This document shows, piece by piece, positions 44,792-56,680 of a DNA stretch of 64,000 nt. Under the pieces are notes generated by a model. The model saw nothing but the letters and a program-made list of their open reading frames with translations. It made no database searches and had not been told where the DNA came from. The first letter of the stretch is position 1. Every line of letters starts with the position of its first letter. Both the position numbers and the translations under genes were made by a program. Source of the DNA: Sedimenticola sp. (GTDB lineage Bacteria > Pseudomonadota > Gammaproteobacteria > Chromatiales > Chromatiaceae); the NCBI GenBank assembly GCA_026992075.1, contig JALXAM010000070.1:1-64000 (forward strand), read 5' to 3'.

Positions 44792-45330
44792 TGTCCACGC
44801 AAGAACAGCAACTCTTCATCGACATGGTGGGGCGCCTGAGCTGGGAGACCCAGCTCCACCTGGACGAGCGTCATCACCACTTCTACATCAACAAGGTGAT
44901 CATCATCCTGATCTCCCTGTTGCTGGTGGTGCTGGCTGTGATCAACGTCTACTACGTGGCCATCCTCTACCGCGACCTCAACGGCATCGTCGACAACATG
45001 GACTCCATGCACACCCACATGCAGCGGGTCTCGGATCGCATGGCCCATATCACCGACACGGTGGAACGGTTCGAGAACTACATGCTGCACATGGACAGCA
45101 TCGAGGCCAGTACCCGCGACATGGCCAGAATGATGCCCAGTATCCGGGGCCACATGGACGGCATTCGCGACGAGATCGCCCTCATGGACGAGAACATGGC
45201 ACGCATGAGCAGCGGCATGTCCCATATCGACCAGCGCTTCCGCCACATGACCGACGGCGTGGCGGTGATGCGTTTCCACGTCTGGACCATCTCACGCCCC
45301 ATGGGCGCCATGAATCCGCTACTGCCCTGA
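44791..45330 (+). CDS. Single-pass membrane protein with Met-rich coiled coil (second of pair)
   Basis: A 179-residue protein with the same plan as its partner: short N-terminal domain containing HHH (residues 28-30), one membrane helix (about 36-57) and a helical domain with Met at heptad-like positions (VDNMDSMHTHMQRVSDRM; MARMMPSIRGHM; MDENMARMSSGMSHI). 20 of 179 residues are Met. The Met/His content could reflect core packing, oxidation sensing or copper binding; none can be shown. Coupled to the upstream gene and 14 bp before the ABC-F gene. Confidence 0.75.
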   Translation: MSTQEQQLFIDMVGRLSWETQLHLDERHHHFYINKVIIILISLLLVVLAVINVYYVAILYRDLNGIVDNMDSMHTHMQRVSDRMAHITDTVERFENYMLHMDSIEASTRDMARMMPSIRGHMDGIRDEIALMDENMARMSSGMSHIDQRFRHMTDGVAVMRFHVWTISRPMGAMNPLLP

Positions 45331-45344
45331 GGTACGTCTCCATC

Positions 45345-47231
45345 GTGCTGCAGTTCGAAGGTCTCACCCTGCGGCGCGGACCGCGGGTCCTTTTCCGCAA
45401 CGCAAGCTTCCAGGTGCATCCCCGTCAGAAGGTGGGGATCACCGGCGCCAACGGTTGCGGCAAGTCCAGCCTGCTGGCGCTGATCCTGGGGGAGCTGGAG
45501 GCCGATTCGGGTAGTTTGCGCATGCCGGCGGAATGGACCCTCGCCCACGTGGCGCAGGAGACACCATCCGACCCCCGCCCCGCTCTGGAATACGTGCTGG
45601 ACGGCGATTCGGAACTGAGGCGCATCGAGGCCGAGCTGAACCGTGCGGAAGCTACAGGAGACGGCACCGCCATCGCCCGGCTGCACGACCAGCTGGAACT
45701 GGCCGGGGGCTACGACGCCCGCAGCCGGGCGGCGGAACTGCTGCACGGCCTGGGCTTCTCCACTGCCGAACAGCAGCAGCCGGTGGCCGAGTTCTCCGGC
45801 GGCTGGCGCATGCGGCTCAATCTGGTCCGGGCCCTGTTCTGTCCCTCCGACCTTCTGTTGCTGGACGAACCCACCAACCACCTGGATCTCGATGCCGTGA
45901 TCTGGCTGGAGGGCTGGTTGCGCAGCTACCGTGGCACCCTGCTGCTCATCTCCCACGACCGAGAGTTTCTGGACCGGGTGTGCGACCACATCCTGCACAT
46001 CGAGGAGGAGCGGGCCACCCTCTACCGCGGCAACTACAGCGCCTTCGAGCGGCTGCGGGCGGAACGGCTGGCCGGCCAGCAGGCCCAGTACCGGCGCCAA
46101 CAGCAGGAGATCGCCCGCATCCGCGCCTACGTGAACCGCTTTCGCGCCAAGGCCACCAAGGCGCGCCAGGCGCAGAGCCGTCTCAAGGCGCTGGAGCGGA
46201 TGACCCTCATCGCGCCGGCCCACGTGGACTCCCCCTTTCGCTTCCGGTTTCTCGAGCCGGAACGAATGCCACGCCCCCTGCTGAGCCTGGAAAGGGCCGC
46301 CTGTGGTTACCGGGAACGGCCATTGCTGGAGAACCTGGAACTCACCCTGGTTCCCGGCGACCGCATCGGCCTGCTGGGCCCCAACGGCGCCGGCAAATCG
46401 ACTCTGGTGAAACTGCTGGCCGGGATGCTGCCCCTACTCACGGGCCGCAGGCAGGCCGCCCGCGACCTGCGCATCGGTTACTTCGCCCAGCACCAGCTGG
46501 ACCAGCTCCATCCGGACCACTCCCCCCTGGAGCACCTGCTGCAGGTGGAACCCGGACTGCGCGAGCAGGAGGCGCGGGACTATCTGGGCAGCTTCGGCTT
46601 CAGCGGCGACCAGGCAGTGCAGAAGGTGGCGCCCTTCTCCGGCGGCGAGAAGTCCCGGCTGGCCCTGGCCCTGCTCATCCGGCGCCGCCCCAACCTGCTG
46701 CTGCTGGACGAGCCCACCAACCACCTGGACCTGGAGATGCGCCAGGCGCTGACGCTGGCATTGCAGGAATTCGAGGGCGCCATGGTGATCGTCTCCCACG
46801 ACCGCCACCTGCTGCGGGCCACCACCGACCGGCTGCTGCTGGTGGACCAGGAGCGCCTGGCGCCGTTCGAGGGCAGCCTGGACGAGTATCCCGCCTGGCT
46901 GGCGCAGCGCAGCACATCCCGTGAGGCCAGGCCGAAAAACCGGGAGAGGGACCGCAAGGCCGACCGGCGTGCAGCCGCTCGACGTCGCCAGGCACTGGCG
47001 CCTCTCAGGCGCGAGCTGCGCCTAGCCGAAGAAAAGCTGGAAGCCCTGCACCGGCGACAGGCGGAACTGGAGCAGCTGCTGGCCGACAACGATCTCTATC
47101 TGCCGAAGAACCAGGATCGGCTCAAGGCCCTTTTACAGGAAAAAGGCGCACTGGACCGCGCCTGCGAGGAGCAGGAAACGGCGTGGATGGCCGCCGCCGA
47201 AGCCCTGGAAGCTGCCGGTAGCCAACAGTAG
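45345..47231 (+). CDS. ABC-F family ATPase (YheS-like ribosome-associated)
   Basis: A 628-residue soluble protein with two ABC domains and no membrane segment, as in ABC-F factors that act at the ribosomal E site. Walker A motifs are GANGCGKSSL (about residues 35-44) and GPNGAGKSTL (near 345); signatures are FSGGWRMRLNLVRAL and FSGGEKSRLALALL; both Walker B sites read LLLLDEPTNHLDL. The linker (about 235-300) is helical and basic, and the C-terminal arm is a coiled coil. Layout and size match YheS. GTG start at 45345. Its TAG stop lies within a dispersed repeat. Confidence 0.9.
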   Translation: MLQFEGLTLRRGPRVLFRNASFQVHPRQKVGITGANGCGKSSLLALILGELEADSGSLRMPAEWTLAHVAQETPSDPRPALEYVLDGDSELRRIEAELNRAEATGDGTAIARLHDQLELAGGYDARSRAAELLHGLGFSTAEQQQPVAEFSGGWRMRLNLVRALFCPSDLLLLDEPTNHLDLDAVIWLEGWLRSYRGTLLLISHDREFLDRVCDHILHIEEERATLYRGNYSAFERLRAERLAGQQAQYRRQQQEIARIRAYVNRFRAKATKARQAQSRLKALERMTLIAPAHVDSPFRFRFLEPERMPRPLLSLERAACGYRERPLLENLELTLVPGDRIGLLGPNGAGKSTLVKLLAGMLPLLTGRRQAARDLRIGYFAQHQLDQLHPDHSPLEHLLQVEPGLREQEARDYLGSFGFSGDQAVQKVAPFSGGEKSRLALALLIRRRPNLLLLDEPTNHLDLEMRQALTLALQEFEGAMVIVSHDRHLLRATTDRLLLVDQERLAPFEGSLDEYPAWLAQRSTSREARPKNRERDRKADRRAAARRRQALAPLRRELRLAEEKLEALHRRQAELEQLLADNDLYLPKNQDRLKALLQEKGALDRACEEQETAWMAAAEALEAAGSQQ

Positions 47232-47299
47232 GATGAGCAAAGGCCGCCGGGCCGTGCCCATCAACCTGTGGTGGGCACGCTGCGCTTTGCCCACCCTAG
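47228..47299. repeat. Dispersed palindromic repeat, copy C
   Basis: GTAGGATGAGCAAAG at the left and CTTTGCCCACCCTAG at the right flank an inner GTGCCCATCAAC/GTGGGCAC region. It is a diverged copy of the units at 28749-28827 and 53777-53848. It begins in the last codons of the ABC-F gene and supplies its TAG stop, and fills most of the space before the convergent ubiC. Confidence 0.7.
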
Positions 47300-47315
47300 G
47301 ACTACTGACAACTGA

Positions 47316-47888
47316 CTATCCTCCCTCCCCAATCAAATCCGGCAGGAAGAGCTCGTTCACCAGGATCGGCTGGCCGGCGTAACGGAACAGGGTGCGCCGG
47401 CCCCAGACCGATTCCGGCTTCTCTGCCAGATGGCTGGTGGCGGTGCCGTAGAGACGATGTCCCGGCAGGAAGCGGGCGATCTCCACCCGCTCGCGCCGGG
47501 TGTGGGGATCGGCGAAGAGCACCGCCCCCAGGGGCCGGTCGCGAAGCAGCGCCAGCCTGCGGGCGGCGCCACGCAGGCTCGTGGCCGGGATCAGTGTGCG
47601 GGCGAAGACCTGGGGACGACCGTCGCACAGAAGCTCCACCTCGCGCACCAGGCAGGCGGTGCGGAAGCCCAGTCCGAGAACCTGCCGCTCACTGTTGAAG
47701 GCCCGCCCCCAGCACTGGGAGACCACCTGCACCCGGAAGCATCCCCGGCAGGCCGCCGTCACCCGTCGTGTGAGGGAAGCACTGTCCTGCAGCCAGTGGA
47801 AAGTACGCTCCGGAAGATTTCCCGGCCTGCCGGAACCGAGTTCGAACCAGTGGGGCTCGCCGAGGGATCGGAACTGAAAATGCGACAT
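47316..47888 (-). CDS. ubiC: Chorismate lyase
   Basis: UbiC converts chorismate to 4-hydroxybenzoate and pyruvate, the first step in ubiquinone synthesis. The 190-residue protein has the family pattern FHWLQDSASLTRRV (about residues 30-43), ACLVREVELLC with the active-site Arg/Glu (about 78-88), FARTLIPATSL (near 95-105) and a C-terminal YAGQPILVNELFLP with the catalytic Glu. Similarity is moderate, as is usual for UbiC. It follows spoT by 14 bp on the same strand. ubiA is not adjacent. Confidence 0.85.
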   Translation of the reverse strand: MSHFQFRSLGEPHWFELGSGRPGNLPERTFHWLQDSASLTRRVTAACRGCFRVQVVSQCWGRAFNSERQVLGLGFRTACLVREVELLCDGRPQVFARTLIPATSLRGAARRLALLRDRPLGAVLFADPHTRRERVEIARFLPGHRLYGTATSHLAEKPESVWGRRTLFRYAGQPILVNELFLPDLIGEGG

Positions 47889-47902
47889 CGGGAGAAGAGG
47901 TC

Positions 47903-50089
47903 TCAGCGGCCGAGATCGCGCACGATCCGCATCACCTCGGGAATGGCGCGCAGGTGTCGCATGATGGTGGCCAGGTGCTTGCGGTCATGTACCGTGAGCA
48001 CCAGGTGCAGGGTGGAGGTGGTTCCGTCCCGCTCCTCGCTGCGGATATCCTCTATGTTGGAACCCTGTTCCGCAATGGCCGATGCGATGGTGGCCAGCAT
48101 GCCCCGCTTGTTGGTCACCGTGATGTTCAGGGCGGTGGAGAACTCGCCCTCGATCTCCTCTTCCCACTGCACCTCCAGCCATTCGGCCTCGGCACGGTGC
48201 TCCTTCATCACATTGGGGCAGCTCTGGTGGTGTACCACCAGCCCCTTGCCCGGATGGAACAGGGCGATCACCGGATCCCCGGGAATGGGGCGGCAGCACT
48301 TGCCGAACTTCACCACCATCCCCTCGGTGCCACGAATGGTGATCCTTCCCGCGGAATCCCCCTCCTTCGCCTCCGTGTCCCCTGAGACCAGGGCGCTGGC
48401 CACCAGCTTGGCCATGCGATTGCCCAGACCGATCTCCACCAGCAGGTTCCACAGGCTCTCCACCTTCAGCTGTTTCAGCACTTCGTCCAGGCGATCGATC
48501 TCGATGTAATGGAGACTGGCGCCATACTTCTCCAGCTCCCGCTCCAGCAGGCGCCCGCCCAGCTCGGCCGCCTCATCCTCCTCCAGCCGCTTGAGGTGGC
48601 TGCGGATGGCGGCCCGCGCCTTGCCGGTGACCACGAAATCGAGCCACGCGGGGTTGGGGCGGGCTTCGTCGCCGGTGAGGATCTCCACCGTCTGACCGTT
48701 ACGCAGCCGGGTGCGCAGGGGCACCAGGTGCTTGTCCACCCGCGCCGCCACGCAACGGTCGCCCACATCGGAGTGGATGGCGTAGGCGAAGTCCACCACC
48801 GTGGCCCCCTTGGGCAGCACCTTGATCTCCCCCTGGGGGGTGAAGACATAGACCTCGTCGGGAAAGAGGTCCACCTTCACGTGCTCGAGAAATTCCACCG
48901 AAGTGCCAGACCCCTTCTGCACCTCCAGCAGGCTGCGCACCCACTCCATGGCGGCACTGGGGGGGAATTTCTCCTCCCCGGTCTTGTAGTGCCAATGGGC
49001 GGCGATGCCCTCTTCCGCCACCTGGTGCATCTCATAGGTACGGATCTGCACCTCGATATGGTGGCCGTGGGGCCCCACCAGCACCGTGTGCAGCGACTGA
49101 TAGCCGTTGGCCTTGGGGATGGCGATGTAGTCCTTGAAGCGGCCGGGCACCGGCTTGTAGAGGCCATGCAGAGCGCCCAGCACCCGGTAGCAGGTATCCA
49201 CGTCCTCCACCAGGATGCGGAAGGCGAACAGGTCCGCCACTTCGGTGAGCGACACCCGCTTCTCGCGCATCTTGCGGTAGATGCCGTAGATGTTCTTCTC
49301 GCGACCGCTCACCTCGCAGCGGAAGGATTCCTGGGCCAGGCGATTGCGGATGCTCTCTTCGATGCTGTTGACCAGCTCCTTGCGGTGGCCGCGCAGTTTC
49401 GCCAGGCATTCGTCCAGCACCCGGTAGCGCCAGGGCCAGTAGGCCTGCATGCCCAGCTCCTCCAGCTCCAGGCGGATGCTGTTGATGCCCAGCCGCAAGG
49501 CGATGGGGGCGTAGATCTCCAGCGTCTCGCGGGCGATGCGTCGCGCCTTCTCCGGCCGCATCACCCCCAGGGTGCGCATGTTGTGCAGGCGGTCGGCCAG
49601 CTTGATGAGGATGACCCGGATGTCGCGGGTCATGGCCAGCATCATTTTGCGGAAGCTCTCCGCCTGGGCCTCGGTGTGGGTCTGGGTGTCGATGCGCGCC
49701 AGCTTGCTGACGCCGTCCACCATCTCCGCCACCTCCTCGCCGAACTCCTCCCGGAGCTGCTCCTTGGCGGTGGGGGTGTCCTCGATGACGTCATGCAGGA
49801 TGGCCGCCATCAGGCAGCGGTAGTCCAGGCGCATCTCGGCCAGGATGCGGGCCACCGCCACCGGATGACAGATATAGGGCTCGCCGGAAAGGCGTTTCTG
49901 GTCCTTGTGGGCCTCGGCGCCGAAGAGATAGGCGCGGTAGACCTCGCGCACCTGCTCAGGGGGCAGGTAGCTCTCCAGGTAGGTGCAGAGATCGCTGATG
50001 AGATAGCGCGGGCGTGCCGGCGCCTTGCGATGTTCGGGCACAGCCGGCGGCCAGCGGCTCCCTTGTTCCTTGGGAAGGGCCGTGGCCAC
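47903..50089 (-). CDS. spoT: Bifunctional (p)ppGpp synthetase/hydrolase SpoT
   Basis: SpoT makes and degrades the stringent-response alarmone. The 728-residue protein has an intact HD hydrolase domain (ICHPVAVARILAE, ILHDVIEDTPT with HD near residue 92), so hydrolysis is expected, then a synthetase domain (GREKNIYGIYRKMREK near 265; FKDYIAIPKANGYQSLHTVL near 320), a TGS domain (VYVFTPQGEIKVLPKGA near 405) and a C-terminal ACT domain. It follows rpoZ by 16 bp, the conserved rpoZ-spoT order, although gmk is absent upstream. Confidence 0.95.
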   Translation of the reverse strand: MATALPKEQGSRWPPAVPEHRKAPARPRYLISDLCTYLESYLPPEQVREVYRAYLFGAEAHKDQKRLSGEPYICHPVAVARILAEMRLDYRCLMAAILHDVIEDTPTAKEQLREEFGEEVAEMVDGVSKLARIDTQTHTEAQAESFRKMMLAMTRDIRVILIKLADRLHNMRTLGVMRPEKARRIARETLEIYAPIALRLGINSIRLELEELGMQAYWPWRYRVLDECLAKLRGHRKELVNSIEESIRNRLAQESFRCEVSGREKNIYGIYRKMREKRVSLTEVADLFAFRILVEDVDTCYRVLGALHGLYKPVPGRFKDYIAIPKANGYQSLHTVLVGPHGHHIEVQIRTYEMHQVAEEGIAAHWHYKTGEEKFPPSAAMEWVRSLLEVQKGSGTSVEFLEHVKVDLFPDEVYVFTPQGEIKVLPKGATVVDFAYAIHSDVGDRCVAARVDKHLVPLRTRLRNGQTVEILTGDEARPNPAWLDFVVTGKARAAIRSHLKRLEEDEAAELGGRLLERELEKYGASLHYIEIDRLDEVLKQLKVESLWNLLVEIGLGNRMAKLVASALVSGDTEAKEGDSAGRITIRGTEGMVVKFGKCCRPIPGDPVIALFHPGKGLVVHHQSCPNVMKEHRAEAEWLEVQWEEEIEGEFSTALNITVTNKRGMLATIASAIAEQGSNIEDIRSEERDGTTSTLHLVLTVHDRKHLATIMRHLRAIPEVMRIVRDLGR

Positions 50090-50105
50090 CGCAGTCGTTC
50101 CCTGA

Positions 50106-50384
50106 TCAGAGGCCGTTCACGGCTGCCTGTACTTCCTGTGCCAGCGCAGCGGCCAGTTCGTCGTCGATGGAATCGCTCTTCTGTTCCTGCGCCTCCACCG
50201 TCTCGGGGGTGATGAGCCCCGCGGCGATCTCGCGCAGGGCCACCACCGTGGGCTTGTCGTTGTCCCAGGGGACCAGGGGCTCCACCCCGTGTTCCAGCTG
50301 GCGCGCCCGCTTGGCGGCCAGCAACACCAGGTTGAAGCGGTTGTCCACGTGCTCGAGGCAGTCTTCTACGGTGATTCGTGCCAT
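50106..50384 (-). CDS. rpoZ: RNA polymerase omega subunit
   Basis: Omega helps RNA polymerase assembly and takes part in ppGpp binding. The 92-residue protein begins [20 protein letters not shown], with [13 protein letters not shown] and [16 protein letters not shown], all standard. It is followed by spoT in the usual order. The gene normally before it, gmk, is replaced here by ggt, with a 63-bp gap. Confidence 0.96.
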   Translation of the reverse strand: MARITVEDCLEHVDNRFNLVLLAAKRARQLEHGVEPLVPWDNDKPTVVALREIAAGLITPETVEAQEQKSDSIDDELAAALAQEVQAAVNGL

Positions 50385-50447
50385 TTTCCGTACGGTCTCG
50401 TCGAAACTCTTCCAGTCAAAGGCATATTGTAGCTGGAAACGGCGCCT

Positions 50448-53496
<3,049 letters not shown>

Positions 53497-54031
53497 GGGA
53501 GATGGTTTACCACAGAGACACGGAGGACACAGAGGATTTTATGAGGGAACGCTTCAGATCATTAGAAAACCAATCTCGCAACCCAATGACCCAACGCCTT
53601 CCGGACGCCGCCGCCACGGCGTTCGTAGCGGGGACGCCGTGAATACTTCTGCACTACGTTTCCTGCTCTGCGCAAAAGCCCAGCCCGCCATCCATGGCGG
53701 GGCGTTCGGCAGGCTTCCTTCACCCACTGGGTGAAGGGTTCCCGCCTCACCTCTGCAGGCTCTGCGGCAGCTTTTCGTAGGTTGGGCAAAGCGAAGCGTG
53801 CCCAACGAAATCGTCGGGCACGGCGCCATGCGCCTTTGCCCAACCTACGAAAGCTACAAACACCGGGGCAGCGGCTTTCAAGCGGATAGGGTGATTTGGG
53901 ACGAGTCGATATCAATATAACCCTCTGTGTCCTCTGTGCCTCTGTGGTTCCTCCTCTCACCACTGGCCGAAGCCGCGATCCTTGGAGTATGCTGTTGCGC
54001 CACTCTTGAGGAGCCCCGACGGCGGTTCGAA
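53497..54031. repeat. Composite repeat island between rsmD and ftsY
   Basis: No credible gene lies in these 535 bases. CCACAGAGACACGGAGGACA (from 53511) and its inverse near 53923-53948 flank the interval. Between them are GTAGCGGGGACGCCGTGAAT (53627-53646; inverse of 41308), a full palindromic unit GTAGGTTGGGCAAAG to CTTTGCCCAACCTAC (53777-53848) and CTACAAACACCGGGGCAGCG (53854-53873). The island keeps rsmD and ftsY apart, though they are divergent, and must hold their promoters. Short open frames here are repeat-derived. Confidence 0.75.
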
Positions 54032-55012
54032 ATGTTCGGTTTTGGCAGAAAGAAAAAACGCGACGAAGCAGACGAAGAGGCGAAGGAAGGTCGCGGTCTG
54101 TTCCAACGGCTGAAGTCTGGACTGTCACGCACCCGGGCCAGCTTCACCGACAGCCTGGCCAGCCTGGTGCTGGGGCGCAAGCAGATCGACGAGGAACTGC
54201 TGGAAGAGCTGGAGACCCTGCTGCTCACCGCGGACGTGGGGGTGGAGGCCACCCGCCGCGTCATCGATGAACTCACCGGACGGGTGAAGCGCAAGGAGTT
54301 GCGGGACCCCCAGGCTCTCACCGAGGCGTTGAAGGCGCTGCTGGTGGAGATCCTGGAGCAGGCCGATGCTCCGGTGAAGCAACCGGCGCCGGGCAAGCCC
54401 CAGGTGATCCTCATGGTGGGGGTCAACGGTGCCGGCAAGACCACCACCATCGGCAAGCTGGCCAAGCAGCTGCAGCAGGAGGGGCAGAGCGTGATGTTGG
54501 CCGCCGGCGACACCTTCCGCGCCGCAGCGGTGGAACAGCTCCAGACCTGGGGCGAGCGCAATGGCATCCCGGTGATCGCCCAGCACACCGGCGCCGACTC
54601 CGCCTCGGTGATCTACGACGCCCTGCAGGCGGCCACCGCGCGCGGGGTGGACGTGCTCATCGCCGATACCGCCGGGCGCCTGCACACCAAATCCAACCTG
54701 ATGGAGGAGCTGGCCAAGATCGCCCGGGTGATGAAGAAGATCGATCCCGACGCGCCCCACGAGGTGATGCTGGTGGTGGACGCCACCACCGGACAGAACG
54801 CCCTCAACCAGGCGGAACAGTTCAACCAGGCGATCCCTCTCACCGGCATCACCCTCACCAAGCTGGACGGCACCGCCAAGGGGGGCATCGTCTTCGCCAT
54901 CGCCGAGCGGCTGAAGGTGCCCATCCGCTTCATCGGCGTGGGCGAGGGAATCGACGACCTGAAGCACTTCGATCCCCACGCCTTCGTGGAGGCCCTGTTC
55001 GAGACCTCCTGA
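54032..55012 (+). CDS. ftsY: Signal recognition particle receptor FtsY
   Basis: FtsY docks SRP-ribosome complexes at the inner membrane. The 326-residue protein has a short charged N-terminal A region (MFGFGRKKKRDEADEEAKEG), then the helical N domain and the GTPase G domain: GVNGAGKTTTIGKLA (about residues 131-145), DTFRAAAVEQL, DTAGRLHTKSNLMEEL, TKLDGTAKGG and FIGVGEGIDDLKHFD. The start at 54032 is chosen over longer frames because MFGFxR is the family start. It is followed by ftsE in 4 bp. Confidence 0.95.
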   Translation: MFGFGRKKKRDEADEEAKEGRGLFQRLKSGLSRTRASFTDSLASLVLGRKQIDEELLEELETLLLTADVGVEATRRVIDELTGRVKRKELRDPQALTEALKALLVEILEQADAPVKQPAPGKPQVILMVGVNGAGKTTTIGKLAKQLQQEGQSVMLAAGDTFRAAAVEQLQTWGERNGIPVIAQHTGADSASVIYDALQAATARGVDVLIADTAGRLHTKSNLMEELAKIARVMKKIDPDAPHEVMLVVDATTGQNALNQAEQFNQAIPLTGITLTKLDGTAKGGIVFAIAERLKVPIRFIGVGEGIDDLKHFDPHAFVEALFETS

Positions 55013-55016
55013 CCGG

Positions 55017-55676
55017 ATGATCCGCTTCGACCGGGTGAGCAAGAGTTACCCCGGCAGCCAGGGCGGGCTGCACGAGGTGAGCTTCCATATCGAGCCGGGC
55101 GAGATGGTCTTTCTCACCGGCCACTCGGGGGCCGGCAAGAGCACCCTGCTCAGGCTGGTGGGGCTGCTGGAGCGCGCCAACCGCGGTCAGGTATGGGTCA
55201 ACGGGCACAACCTGTCGCGCATCTCCTCCCGTCGGCTGCCGCTGTTCCGGCGCCAGGTGGGAATGATCTTCCAGGACCACCGGCTGCTGGCCGACCGCAC
55301 CGTGTTCGACAACGTGGCCCTGCCGCTGGTGGTGGCCGGCCTGGGACAGGCCGAGATCCGCCGCCGGGTGCAGGCGGCCCTGGACAAGGTGGGGCTGCTG
55401 AAGAAGGCCCGGGCGCTGCCGGTGACCCTATCCGGCGGCGAGCAACAGCGGGTGGGCATCGCCCGCGCGGTGGTGAGCCGGCCGCCGGTGGTGCTGGCCG
55501 ACGAGCCCACCGGCAATCTCGATCCCGAACTGTCGCTGGAGATCATGGAGCTGTTCCGCCAGTTCAACCAGGTGGGCGTCACCCTGCTCATCGCCACCCA
55601 CGACCTGGCGCTGGTGGAACACTTCTCCTGCCGCACCCTGACCCTGCGCGACGGCCGTCTGGTGGGAGACCGATAG
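55017..55676 (+). CDS. ftsE: Cell division ABC transporter ATPase FtsE
   Basis: FtsE powers the FtsEX complex, which activates septal peptidoglycan hydrolases. The 219-residue protein starts MIRFDRVSKSYPGSQ and has Walker A GHSGAGKSTLLRLV (about residues 36-49), the signature VTLSGGEQQRVGIARA (near 137-152), Walker B VVLADEPTGNLD (about 158-169) and switch histidine in ATHDLALV. The stop shares one base with the ftsX GTG. Confidence 0.95.
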   Translation: MIRFDRVSKSYPGSQGGLHEVSFHIEPGEMVFLTGHSGAGKSTLLRLVGLLERANRGQVWVNGHNLSRISSRRLPLFRRQVGMIFQDHRLLADRTVFDNVALPLVVAGLGQAEIRRRVQAALDKVGLLKKARALPVTLSGGEQQRVGIARAVVSRPPVVLADEPTGNLDPELSLEIMELFRQFNQVGVTLLIATHDLALVEHFSCRTLTLRDGRLVGDR

Positions 55677-56635
55677 TGGCCAGGCGGCGCCGGACCAACC
55701 GCCTGCGCGCCTCGCTGCAGCCCCGCGCCTGGCTGTTGCGCCATCTGCAGGTGTTCGTCTCCTCCCTGGGCCGGATCTGGCAGCGGCCCTTTGGCAACGG
55801 CATGAGCATCCTGGTGATCGCCATCGCCATCGCCCTGCCGGCGGGGCTGCAGCTGCTGGTGAGCAACCTGGCCCAGCTGGCCGGTCACTGGGAGGGAGGC
55901 GCCAGCGCCACCCTGTTTCTCAAGCCGGAGGTGAGCGATCGGCAGGTGAAGGCGCTGCTGCAGCGGTTAGGCAACGACCAGCGCATCGGAGCCCTGGAGC
56001 ATCTCACGCCGCAACAGGCGCTGGAAGAGTTCCGGCAGCACTCCGGCCTGAGCGAGGCCATCTCTCTACTGGAGGAGAATCCGCTGCCCCATGTGGTGTT
56101 GCTGAAACCAGCCGATGCCGGCCTGTCGCCGGAACGGTTCCAGGCGCTGGTGCGGGAGCTGCGGAGCCAGCCCGAGGTGGACCGGGCCATGGTGGACCTG
56201 CAGTGGGTGAGCCGATTCCGCGCCATGGTGCAGCTGCTGCGGCGCGGCAGCCAGGTTCTCGCAGTCCTGCTCTCCCTGGCGGTGGTACTGGTGATCGGCA
56301 ACACCATCCGGCTGGAGATCCAGGGACGCCGGGAGGAGATCGAGATCGTCAAGCTGGTGGGAGGCAGCCGTGCCTTCATCCGCCGCCCCTTTCTCTACGA
56401 GGGTTTCTGGTATGGCCTGCTGGGAGGACTCACCGCCCTGCTGCTGCTGGAGCTGTCCCTGCTCTTCCTGCGGGGACCGGTGGAGCGGCTGGCCCAACTC
56501 TACGGCGGCGGCTTCAGGCTCCAGGGCCCGGATCCGGCCCTGGCCCTGGCCATGCTCCTCGTCGCAGTGCTGCTGGGCGTCATCGGCGCCTGGCTGGCGG
56601 TGCAGCAACAGCTGGATCGAATCGAACCCGCCTGA
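55676..56635 (+). CDS. ftsX: Cell division permease FtsX
   Basis: FtsX is the membrane partner of FtsE. The 319-residue protein has a basic cytoplasmic N-terminus, a first helix (about residues 43-64), a periplasmic domain that contacts amidase activators, and three C-terminal helices in an FtsX domain (VVLVIGNTIRLEIQGRREEIEIVKLVGGS across about 203-231). The GTG at 55676 overlaps the ftsE stop as TAGTG and gives a proper length. Longer frames upstream lie within ftsE. rpoH, the usual next gene, is not here. Confidence 0.93.
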   Translation: MARRRRTNRLRASLQPRAWLLRHLQVFVSSLGRIWQRPFGNGMSILVIAIAIALPAGLQLLVSNLAQLAGHWEGGASATLFLKPEVSDRQVKALLQRLGNDQRIGALEHLTPQQALEEFRQHSGLSEAISLLEENPLPHVVLLKPADAGLSPERFQALVRELRSQPEVDRAMVDLQWVSRFRAMVQLLRRGSQVLAVLLSLAVVLVIGNTIRLEIQGRREEIEIVKLVGGSRAFIRRPFLYEGFWYGLLGGLTALLLLELSLLFLRGPVERLAQLYGGGFRLQGPDPALALAMLLVAVLLGVIGAWLAVQQQLDRIEPA

Positions 56636-56680
56636 GCCATCCGCTCTGAGAATCCCTGCTCATTCCGCGACCTTCCCGGA

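Noticed and set aside
53562-54128. Minus-strand frames across the rsmD-ftsY gap
   Set aside because: They run through repeat modules and the 5' end of ftsY; the translated words mirror the repeats rather than a protein family.
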